DNA of 64,000 bases from Plantago major (Eukaryota > Streptophyta > Magnoliopsida > Lamiales > Plantaginaceae). Positions 34,672 to 44,962 of the stretch are shown in pieces. Position 1 is the first letter of the stretch. Every line of letters begins with the position of its first letter. Both the position numbers and the translations under genes were made by a program. A model generated the notes under the pieces. It was not told the DNA's origin and did not search any database. It saw nothing but the letters and a program-made list of their open reading frames with translations. Location: the NCBI GenBank assembly GCA_026545765.1, contig CM048841.1:64183354-64247353 (forward strand). The letters are read 5' to 3'.

Positions 34672-34959
34672 TCTAACGCTCTAAAGTTCCAAGATAAGTT
34701 TTAAAGGTGCTTAAAGGGATTGAGAACGCTACTCATACCGATTGCACCTTTCTTTTCGGAAATTCATCCATAAGAACTCCGGAGTTAAGCGTGCTTGCTC
34801 TGGAGCAATCTTAAGATGGGTGACCAACTGATAAATCTCCCAATTCACACACGAGTGAGGACAAAGTGTGTGTGGGAAAGGACCCGAAAGAGTTGTCCAT
34901 AAGTAACCGTGTCGATCCAAAGGGTCGGGGTTCGATCGATTAGTGGTTGAGTCGTTACA
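34672..34959 (+). mobile_element. Solo LTR of a Cassandra-type TRIM, well preserved 5S part
   Basis: 288 bp from TCTAACG to CGTTACA, flanked by ATCTA and ATTTA, a 4-of-5 target duplication. The block 'agaactccggagttaagcgt' followed by 'gcttg' and 'agatgggtgacc' is nearly the plant 5S rRNA pol III promoter region. Downstream come 'gaggacaaagtg' and 'gaaaggac' and the end block shared with the other copies. It is not a 5S gene: only the central part matches and no tandem 5S array is present. Confidence 0.85.
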
Positions 34960-34989
34960 ATTTAGTTAATGCACTTAAGTCATATTTAA

Positions 34990-35215
34990 TAGTTATAACT
35001 CAACGGGGGGAGCTAGATGCCTTCATGTCAGAGCTGTTAATGCTCCAAATCAGAGTTGTTCGGTTTGAAGCTTTAACGGCTCCAAGTTGGAGCCGTTGAC
35101 AACTCCGATTTGGAGTTGCACAACTTATGAGTTTCATGTCGGAGTTGTTGACGACTCCGACTTGGAGCTCTAACAGCTCCATGTTAGGGATGTTAAGGCT
35201 CCAAATTCTATTTTT
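34990..35215. repeat. Chain of short hairpins built on GGAGT/ACTCC
   Basis: Several near-palindromes follow one another: AACGGCTCCA against TTGGAGCCGTT (about 35076-35098), CAACTCC against GGAGTTG (about 35099-35117), CGGAGT against ACTCCG (about 35143-35162), and GGAGCT against AGCTCC (about 35164-35180). The composition is less AT-rich than the flanks. Possibly a MITE remnant. Confidence 0.6.
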
Positions 35216-35219
35216 CTTG

Positions 35220-36529
35220 GAGACCTATAACGTGTAGTTGAACAATTTAGTCTTTGTGGAGTTTAATTGAAGTTAAAGTTTGATAGGCACTTATTTGAGC
35301 TTTTTCAGGAAAGATTTGTGTGAGCTATGGAGAATCATATTAAGACTAGGCACTTGGGTTGCAATAAAATGAATAAAGGAGTAAGAAAATAAACAATTAA
35401 AGAAAGTAAAAATCAATAATATGGATGGCATTTTCGTGGATACTGCAAACTCTCTCCTCCACATCACTAAAATGGCAGGCCATATCATCACCTTCGTTGA
35501 CTTTTGAGGCTATATGTAATTACAAAAAAATTAATGTGTAAAATTTGAATGTATCTGTAATACTTTAAATAGTAAGGGGCGAGGGACAAGTGGGCCAATC
35601 GCAGGGGTGGTATATGTAAATTTCCCTTATTATATGAGAAATTAGTAAATGTCCGCGTTTAACGAGGTTATTTGAGATAATGAGAACGAGTATGGATGAA
35701 ATTATTCCCAAAAATTAATATAAATACAAAAAAAAAAAAAAATTGAAACAAAACTTGAATTTCATATCAAATTGAAGATTGAAATTTTGAGATAAGCCGG
35801 TGTTGTTATTCTACTATAATTTGAAAAGGATTGTGTCTGAGATATTATTTCACATGTATTTACAACAAACATTGTGTTTGCCGCAATGATTTCGCAAAAG
35901 TTAATCAATACAATTAACAGCTCAGGAATGCCTAACCGTATGATCGTACTAAAGGTTTCATCTGTTAACATGCTTTTATGGAATCATGATTAGACTTTCG
36001 AGTAGTGCGATCTCATAAAATTTTAGTTCATAACTAAGATGGTCTGTATAGTAGATGAGATTAATCAATATGATATGTCATAATGCTCGGTGATATTGTT
36101 GAATGCTTAAATATGAACAACATAAACAACATGGATGATGCTGCTAATAACTTAGAATTGACTATAATAAAAAAATCATTCAATCTGACACTAACCGGGT
36201 TAAACCGACGGGTGGAACCCTATAAATATCAAAATGAGTTTCCGACCGGTACCCATTAGATGTTAATTAACGGGTATGGGTGGACTCCAAGTTCAATAAA
36301 AAAAAGCGCATACCATATATAACTAATCAGGTAAGGCGGCCAACAACCTTGTCCTGCAGGTGGACCCCACGCCCCACCCAAAAAAGTAAATTTATTATTT
36401 TAATAAATCATTTTCCATACGTTCTGACGATTTTAGAGGGGGGGGGGGGGGTCCGAAACCACTGAAAAGGTAAGTATTATTATTTCACTAACATATATTT
36501 TTCACATGTTTTGGTAGACTTTTACTTTT
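35220..36529. other. AT-rich DNA, no gene
   Basis: No recognised protein, RNA or element. A poly-G run at about 36438-36451 lies before the Cassandra fragment. Confidence 0.4.
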
Positions 36530-36702
36530 TCTTTGTGGGTGACTGGTCTCAACGCCCCCATCGTGCACGAATGAGGACAAAGTGAGCAGGAAAGGACCTA
36601 TGTTGTTACATTGGGGCCAACATATCACTCAGAGAGCTTCTCATGACTAACCGCTCCGGCCCAAAGGGCGGGGCTCGATCGAATAATGGTCGGGTCGTTA
36701 CA
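36530..36702 (+). mobile_element. Cassandra LTR fragment, 3' part
   Basis: Begins within the 5S-like block (gtgggtgactgg) and keeps 'gaatgaggacaaagtg', 'ggggccaacatatcact' and the terminal 'cgatcga...gtcgttaca'. The 5' half is missing. Confidence 0.8.
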
Positions 36703-36760
36703 CGTTTACACTTAATTATTTTTTACCATACCCGTCGAGTATCGACAGGTCATAAACTAG

Positions 36761-37610
36761 TATATATAAAAACAAGACATTTTCCAAGCCATAAGTGAAG
36801 CCACGTGTCATGAAGTGTTGGCAAATTATAGCATTCTGATTGGTCAGTTTTGGCAAAATAAAGCATTCTTATTGGTCCTTACCATATCATGTGGTGATTT
36901 GGCAACTGACTCAATTTGAATATTATCAAACTGAAGGAGATTTGGTCAAGTGATTCATCAATCACGATTCAATATAAATTAGGAAAGTATTTTTGGAAAT
37001 CTGTTAACATTCAAATTACAATTAATTAATGCAGCCTAATCTTAAATGAAAATGAAGACAATGAAGTCTCTACATTATTACATTCTAAAATTGCAGACCA
37101 TATTCCAAATAATGTCATTAATTCCCCCTTTAAGTTTTAGTAGGAGTCAGTATCATTTTTATGGAAAGGCCTTGAAAATGAAGATTTTCCTTAAAATCAT
37201 TCTCAGACTATCCACAAGTAGGTTATTAAAATTACGTTCAAGTTGAGGCAAAGGCGTAAGAGGTATCTCATTTTTCTTATGAAGTATAGTACTATATGTA
37301 ATCATTTTCGGTCCAGATATAGGTCATAAAAAGAGGAGATAAAATTCTTATTTATGTTTGGTATAGAGTTATAAAATTGAGTTAAATAAATATTTTAGTT
37401 GATGAATAGTAATTGAGTTGAATGTAAGTTGTAGAAAATGGTATTTGTATGAAGTTAAAATTTTATAGAATTTATAGAGTTGATATATAGGGTGTGGAAA
37501 ATAATTGATGTGTGTAGAGAAGAAGTGATAGGTTTGGTTTTTTGAATGTTATTTGATTGGTTTAAGATTGTTAGTTGAATTGAAAAAGTAAAGAGATAAC
37601 GTGTAGGATA
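36761..37610. other. AT-rich flank left of the Copia element
   Basis: No gene. Starts with a TATATATAAAAACAAGAC block that itself resembles a Helitron 5' end, without a leading TC. Ends in GGATA, the target site of the next element. Confidence 0.4.
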
Positions 37611-38052
37611 TGTTGAAATTATTGCGGAAGCTATAATCAATGACAGTTGAAGAAAAACAGATGAAGAAAGAAGAATAATACAGAGAAAACTGTAGAGAAG
37701 AGTGAAGAGCAAATAGAAGCTTACTGTGTATTTTTGAAATTGAATGGAATGAATGAATACAAATTACATTACTAGCTGTTGTATTTATAGAGTCTAAGTG
37801 TGTACAAAATCTAATGTGCGCTTTTGCTAACTTGCGCCTAACTACCTACCAGAAAGACTAACAAATTAACAAACTAACTACTCATTTTGGCGGGAGCTAA
37901 CAAATTCAACCTACAGACTAACTAACTTCAAACCGCTGCAGCTCGAATTCCAAGGCTTCAACACATAACAAATAGTTCTGATCTTCTGGATCCTTCCTTG
38001 TGTCATCCAAGCCATATTCTTCTTTCTCTAGTTCTGCACAAGCATTCTGAGA
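37611..38052 (-). repeat. 3' LTR of the Ale-like Copia element
   Basis: 442 bp; on the minus strand it begins TCTCAGAATGC just after the purine tract and ends TTTCAACA. The last 45 codons of the pol reading frame are within this LTR. A conventional TGTTGAAGCC start occurs 90 bp further in, but the matching 90 bp and the target duplication outside the other LTR place the true end at TCTCAG. Confidence 0.8.
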
Positions 38053-41000
38053 CCTCCCCTTAAGAGGAGCATACAAATCTGTAATGCTCATCTTAGATAA
38101 CAATTGAACCATATCAGCTTGTGGCAAAGCTTTAGTGAATATATCAGCCAACTGATCTTTAGTAGAAACATGTGAGACTTGAACTAAACCTGTCAAAACT
38201 TTCTCTCTGACAAAATGACAGTCTATCTCCAAATGCTTTGTCCTTTCATGGAAAATGGGATTTTTTATCAAATGTATAGCTGACTGATTATCACAGTAAA
38301 GATGAATAGGTGTTTTGATATCAATTTTAAATTCTCTGAGTATAGATAGAAGCCAAACAATCTCACAAGTAGCAAAAGATAATGCTCTATATTCAGCTTC
38401 TGAGGAAGATCTACTCACAGTAGTCTGTTTTTTACTTTTCCAACTTATTAATGATGATCCTAGAAACATGCAGTATCCTGAGACAGATCTCCTGGTATCT
38501 GAACAAGATCCCCAGTCTGAGTTACTATAAGCTATTAGCTCAAGTTTATTGATTGTAGGAAAAAATATTCCTTGTCCTGGTGCATTTTTAAGATATCTAA
38601 GAATTCTATATACAGAATTCAAATGAATTTTTGATGGTTTTTCCATGTATTGACTCAGTACACTAACATCATATGCAATGTCTGGCCTGGTAATGTTAAG
38701 ATAAATGAGTTTACCAATTAACTTCCTGTAAATCAATGGTTCTTTGAGAATATCCTCATTTGTGCTTGTATCTTTGATATTTGATTCCATAGGTCTCACT
38801 ACTGGTTTACAGTTAGTTAAACCAGCTTCTTCTAACATTTCAAGCACATACTTCCTTTGACATACATGAATCCCTTGCTCAGTCCTGTTTATTTCAAGAC
38901 CTAAGAAGTACTTCACTTGTCCAAGATCTCTGATTTTAAACTGTGTTTGCAACAATTTTTTAACTTCTTTTATTTGATCAAAACTTGAACCTGTGATAAG
39001 AATATCATCAACATACACTAATATTGCTATAAATCCTTGAGAATCAGATCTTGTAAACAAAGAATAATCTTCTTTTGACTGAATAAAATGTAGTGATTGC
39101 AGAACACTGGTAAATTTATGATTCCATTGCCTGGATGCTTATTTCAATCCATATAAAGATTTGTGAAATTTAAAAAACAAGCTTCTGATTGTCACCTGTA
39201 ACTTTATTATCAGTGCCCCCTGAAACAAGTAACTAGGTGGAATGTCCATAAAAATATCCTCTTCTAACTCACCATTAAGAAATGCATTGTTAACATCCAT
39301 TTGTTCACATTGCTATTTTTGTGCAGAAATAATAGCTAGAAGAGTCCTGACTGTAGTAATCTTGGCAATTAGACTAAAGGTTTCAAAAGTAACCAAATCT
39401 CTGAGAATAACCTTTAGCCACTAATCTGGCTTTATACTTGTCTATAGAACCATCAGGCTTGAGTTTGAGTTTAAACACATATTTACATCCTATAGGCTTA
39501 TGACCAGGAGGCAATGGAACAACTGACCATGTCTTATTATCTTCTAATGCTTGAAGTTCAGCTTGAATAGCATCGGACCATTGTGGATGAGTAATTGCTT
39601 CAGAATAAGTACTAGGCTCAGTACGCATCATGACATTAAGAGCAAATGATTTGTGATCATTTGTGAGATGATTATAATGAACAAAGTGAGAAATATGATG
39701 AGCTCTATGAGTCTGAGAAATGTTTTTGTTGTGATGAACTCTGTAATAGTAATCTCTCATCTTTATTGGAGTAGTGACCTTCCTAGTAGATCTTCTTAAC
39801 TCAGGCATACTATGATGCTCAGAAGAAGAACTGGCAGGTGAAAGATGCTCACCAGCTGACATGGATTGATTAGGTGACATGGATGGATTTAGATTAGCAG
39901 ATAAATCAGGTGAATGAATATTTGCTGGTAAATCATGATGATTAGGAACAATAGGTGTATCATTATGAGTATGAGCAGTAGGGATATGTGGAGAAAGAAA
40001 TACATGATCTTCATCAGAAATAATATCTGTAGAAATGATATCATCATTAGTAATAGGAGAATGAGAATCATTAGACTCAGATGTGGAAAAAGAAAACTTG
40101 TGTTCTAAGAAAGTAACATCTTTAGAAATAAGAACCTTGTGAGTATTAAGATGCTACAACTTATAACCTTTAACATGTGGTGGATAACCTATAAACACAC
40201 AAGCATCTGCTCTATGATCAAACTTTGTTCTGAGCTGCTTGTGAGTGGATACATAACATAAAGAACCAAAAGTTCTTAAAGTTGAATAGTCAGGAGCTTG
40301 ATTATGAATTTTTTCATAAGGACTAATTTTTCCTAATTGAGGAGATGGAATCCTATTAATAAGATAAGCTGCAGTCAATATAGACTCTCCCCAGAATTTG
40401 AGAGGAAGGTGAGAATGAAATAATAAAGCCCTGGCTACATTGAGTAAGTGTTGGTGTTTCCTCTCTACAGCACCATTCTATTGTGGAGTATATACACAAC
40501 TCTTCTGATGAATAATACCCATAGTTTGCAGCTTATGAGTAAGTGACATAAACTCAGAACCATTATCTGATCTGATAATTTGTATAGTCATATGGTACTG
40601 AGTCTGAACAAAAGCAATAAAATTAAGCACTATAAAATGAACATCTGCCTTGGAAGTAATAAGATGTATCCATGTATATCTTGTGAAATCATCTACTATA
40701 GTAACAAAACACCTGTGACCATTAAGTGAAGCAGTAGAATATGGACCCCAAACATCCAAGTGTATTAATTGAAATGATTTATGTGTTACAGAAGTAATAA
40801 CAGGAAATGATAGCTTTCTTTATTTTTCCTCTAAGAAAACAGTACAATCAAAAGATTCTATGCTAGGTATTTGTTTACATTGAATAAGTTGCATCCTATG
40901 AATAGATGGATGACCAAGCTTGGCATGCCATAGCTGTGTAGGAGTAAACACTATAGTTGCATGAACTTCTGACTGTGAAGCTTTATTGACAGAACTAATG

Positions 41001-42618
41001 CTAGATGATGATGCAGGGTCTTTATTGAAATGAGAAATGTGACTGAACAGAAGCACATATAATGATTTGATTTTTCTAGCGAGACCAATCTTTATCTTTG
41101 AAGAAATCTCCTGAAGAAAACAAGCTTCATTAGTAAGTAAGAAATGATATTTTTGTGGTTTAGTAATTTGAGTTACTGAGATCAGATTTACTGAAAAAGC
41201 TGGGACATATAACACCCTTTCTAATGTTAAATGTTCAGAGATCTTAATATTGCCAATCATAGTCACTTTCATTCTAGCATTATTAGGAAGCTGAACAAAA
41301 GTATCTACATAAGAAATGTGTGAAGTAAACAATGTAGGTGAACAAACTACATGATCTGTAGCACCTGAATCAATAATAAAGCAGCCAGATAATTTCATAC
41401 CAGTAACACAAACTATATGTGCAGGAATAGAACATAAATGTATACCTCCAATCATGTTGTAGCTCACAGCTGGATCTATGATTTCCTGATATGTCATTGT
41501 AACATCCTCTATAGCAATAGGTGTAGCAGCCATGGTCTCATCAGAAGTATGAGCTCCTTTTTCCAACATTGACATAAGCTGACTCATTTTGTGCTTGATG
41601 TTGTTGTACTGAGTAGATATACAGATGATGTAGAAGCAACTGAGTTGGCACAGCGTGGCCCTTTAGAAAATGAATGAGGCAGCTTCCTAGTGTTAGTAAA
41701 CTTGAAGTTAGGCGGAAACCCAATCAATCTATAACACCTATCAACTGTGTGATTGCTGTAACCACAGTGAGAACATTTAACACCAGATCTTTCCTTCCTC
41801 TTAACAAGTTGAGTATTCTGGTGACGAGCATTCTACAGATGAGTGTTATGAAGATGATACACAGATGTCTCATGAGTTTGATGAGTAATGTGCCTGGAGT
41901 TCCTCTGCCTTTCTTCAGTAATTATGATGGAATAAACTCTCTCAAGAGGTGGAAGCTGAGGCATCATAATGATTTGACCACGAATAGCATCATATGATTC
42001 ATTCAACCCCATAAGGAATTGATAAGCCTGATTTGTATCAGCAATTTTGGAAGCATTAGCAAGAGCTTCACAAGTACATTTCCCACAACTGCATTGGGGA
42101 AGAGGTCTATAAGTATGGAGCTCTTCCCAAATTCCAGTAAGCCGAGTGAAATACTCATGAATAGATTGAGATCCTTGAACCAGAGAACTGAGTTCCAATT
42201 GAATTTGATAAATGCGGACATTATCTGTTTCAGAGTATCTCATATTGAGCTTCTCCCAAATAGTTTTAGCAACAATATTGTGCATGATAGTACATCTGAT
42301 CTCTTCAGTGATAGAGTTTTGTATCCAAGAGAGAATCAAGTTGTTAACACGTAACCATGGCATATACAAAGGATCATCAAGTGCTGGCCTATTGTAAGTG
42401 CCATCAACAAAGCACAACTTATTCCTGATTGACAAAGCTAGAGACATCTCTCTTTTTCATGTGATGAAGTTTGAGCCCTTGAGAACATTTTTGATTGCTC
42501 CAGAAGTTGGAGTATCATGTGGAAACAAATGATAAGGACTATTAGGATCAGTGTGATCCAAACTCTCAGCATTAGTAGTAGCAGTAGCACTAGCATTAGC
42601 ATTAGTTGGAGTAGCCAT
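37918..42618 (-). pseudogene. Copia gag-pol polyprotein, broken
   Basis: Start ATG at 42618; gag is cut by a TGA about 55 codons in (42461 region) where a Trp codon is expected, then runs 42447-41833. A gag zinc knuckle CX2CX4HX4C (CSHCGYSNHTVDRC) lies at about 41735-41790. Protease motif DSGATDH is near 41370, GAG-pre-integrase WHAKLGH near 40920, integrase with DNGSEF (40560 region), RT start near 39560, YVDDIL near 39010, RNase H SEAEYRAL near 38395. Stops or shifts occur near 41830, 40800, 40480, 40150 and between 39380 and 39061. The final frame runs through the purine tract into the LTR to 37918. Confidence 0.9.
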
Positions 42619-43058
42619 TTTCACAAACAGTTGATGATCTGAAAAATTTGTTTAAGAAAACGGTTACTAATCACTGAGAATAAGAAACACTTTGAAATGA
42701 TTTGTGAGCTAACAATCGACAATGAACAAGTAACTATAATGTGAATGGTTAATTCAAGCAGTTGAATGAGCAAAAAAACTTGATCAAAAGATGATCAACA
42801 CAATATGGACTATTGTATGATCCGTTCTGTTGATTGATGGATGAATAATGATCAAAACAACATTGATTGTTGCTTGATCCAGCAAATGAACGATGATCAA
42901 AACAATATTAGTTATTGTTTGATCAATCTAAACACAAAATATGAATGAATATGCTTGATGAACAATGTTCGGAAGCAGAAAACTCACAAAAATGAGTGAA
43001 TGAGATGATGAAAACTTGTTCAGAAACTTAGGTATGATGAACCTAAGCTCTGATACCA

Positions 43059-43499
43059 TGTTGAAACTATTGCGGAAGCCATAATCAATGACAGTTGAAG
43101 AAAAACAGATGAAGAAGAAGAATAATACAGAGAAAACTGCAGAGAAGAGTGAAGAGCAAATAGAAGCTTACTGTGTATTTTTGAAATTGAATGGAATGAA
43201 TGAATACAAATTACATTACTAGCTGTTGTATTTATAGAGTCTAAGTGTGTACAAAATCTAATGTGCGCTTTTGCTAACTTGCGCCTAACTACCTAGCAGA
43301 AAGACTAACAAATTAACAAACTAACTACTCATTTTGGCGGGAGCTAACAAATTCAATCTACAGACTAACTAACTTCAAACCGCTGCAGCTCGAATTCCAA
43401 GGCTTCAACACATAACAAATAGTTCTGATCTTCTGGATCCTTCCTTGTGTCATCCAAGCCATATTCTTCTTTCTCTAGTTCTGCACAAGCATTCTGAGA
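43059..43499 (-). repeat. 5' LTR of the Ale-like Copia element
   Basis: 441 bp, nearly identical to 37611-38052. Its outer end, ATTCTGAGA on the plus strand, touches the GGATA target duplication. Confidence 0.85.
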
Positions 43500-43504
43500 G
43501 GATA

Positions 43505-43609
43505 TAAATAGAACGATAATTAAGAACTTAACTGAACTGAATGAATTTGAACTGAACTCAAACCGAACTGAACTGAATGAATCTGAACTTAAGAAATTAT
43601 TTTGTAGTA

Positions 43610-43660
<51 letters not shown>

Positions 43661-44250
43661 TAATAAAATAATAAAATTAATAATAATAATATGGTTGTTA
43701 TTATTATTAAAAAAATTTAAAAAAATTACTTTTGTCATGATCCATTTTTAGGAACAATATAGATCTCCTTAAAGGAGTATTATATGTGTTACTGAAAACT
43801 TAGGGCTGGATGTTTCGTTAAATATATTTGTGTTTTCCATTAATGTTTCACTTAAAATCATTTAAAATATCAAAGACTCATAATTCAATTAAGTTTTATA
43901 TTTATACCTACTCTTTTTATCTCACTTTACTTTTTAATTATTATTACAACCTAAAAAACCAACCACATGGCAGACAGGATGAGAATAATAACTCGATTAA
44001 AATCGAATTTTAACCGCGAGTCAAACCTTCTTTATTAAATAATGAATATAATGAATATATTTTATTAAAGATCGAGCAAAAGATTGGTTCGAGTGGAATT
44101 AACTTGGGTGTGTTAAAAAATAACAAAACAAAAAAAAAAAATAATAATATGAATTTAATGAATCTGAACTGAACTGAACTGAACTGAATGAATTTGGACT
44201 GAACTGAGCTGAAATTAATGAGTTTTCAGACGAAAAGAACAGAGCCTTAG
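43505..44250. repeat. GAACTGAA-rich repeats and (TAA)n microsatellite
   Basis: GAACTGAA-type units at 43525-43600 and 44160-44248 flank a long (TAA)n run (43606-43692) and AT-rich DNA. The right piece ends 'aaattaatgagttttcaga' then AACAGAGCC (44240-44248), the inverse of GGCTCTGT at 10869. The ORF at 43828-44013 is not recognised. Confidence 0.7.
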
Positions 44251-44962
44251 TGGAGTTGGACGTGAGTTAAATAAGTTATGTTTAAAACTCAAAATTTTAA
44301 CGGATGAACAGTTCAATTAGTTGGGATTTTTCTAGCTAAGACATATTGTAGTCACTAGATAATTGAATGTGTTGTAAAGTGTAATAATGCAAATGGTACA
44401 ACCATGATATAATATTTGACAATACATCATGGTGTAGGATTGAGGAAATCTGAGTTAATTGGTATACTCAAATGGGTCAGGTAGACATTAAACTTAATAA
44501 AATAATTAAAGTTTGCAAGGCTAGAATATGAATATTTACCTCATCTCGGTAATATCTTGACATGGAAATGAAGTGAAGAATATGTAGATGACGATTGATG
44601 AGTGAAATGGAAGAAATTAAGAGAAAATATACTTAGGTAATTAGGCCAGGCCAGTAGTTGGTGTTTTTTTTTTTAAAGTTTACGAGCATTTTTTGTTTAT
44701 TATGCATAATTATTAATGACATAGTTACATGTGGCTATTTAATTAAATCATATATTTATATATTTACCTTCATTTAAAAGAAAACGATTCTACGACAGTC
44801 ATTTATTTATCATTTCATTTAATTCATTTCAAAATACTCAATTTTATTAGTACATTTTAATTTTTCATGTAGTAGGTAACACAATTCACAATTATATAGA
44901 AAATCAAATACAAATATATAAATATATAATATAACATATATTAGCACATAAACATATATATG
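44251..44962. other. AT-rich DNA, no gene
   Basis: Nothing recognised between the GAACTGAA repeat and the helicase remnant. Confidence 0.4.

Larger units (their letters stand above)
32080..36760 (+). mobile_element. Candidate second Helitron
   Basis: The right end meets the rules: hairpin GTCGA-GTA-TCGAC, about eleven bases, then CTAG at 36757-36760, followed by T. A left end TCTATATATACTACATTAAA at 32080 follows A and resembles Helitron 5' ends, but the (TCTA)n context offers several alternatives. If right, the element is 4.7 kb and carries later insertions (two MITEs, two Cassandra pieces). No Rep or helicase. The right end is firm, the left end is a guess. Confidence 0.4.
37611..43499 (-). 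mobile_element. Copia retrotransposon (Ale-like), recent but defective
   Basis: Minus-strand element: 5' LTR 43059-43499, primer-binding site TGGTATCAGAGC (plus 43047-43058), gag-pol 42618-37918, polypurine tract (plus 38053-38063), 3' LTR 37611-38052. Target duplication GGATA at 37606-37610 and 43500-43504. LTRs differ at about six of 441 positions, so the insertion is fairly recent. Domain order (protease-integrase-RT-RNase H) is Copia; the RNase H phrase SRSSSEAEYRAL is typical of Ale-like lineages. Several stops and frameshifts prevent a full polyprotein. Confidence 0.93.

Noticed and set aside
34730..34860. A 5S rRNA gene
   Set aside because: Only the promoter-like centre matches 5S rRNA; it lies inside a Cassandra LTR with its own ends, so it is a transposon part.
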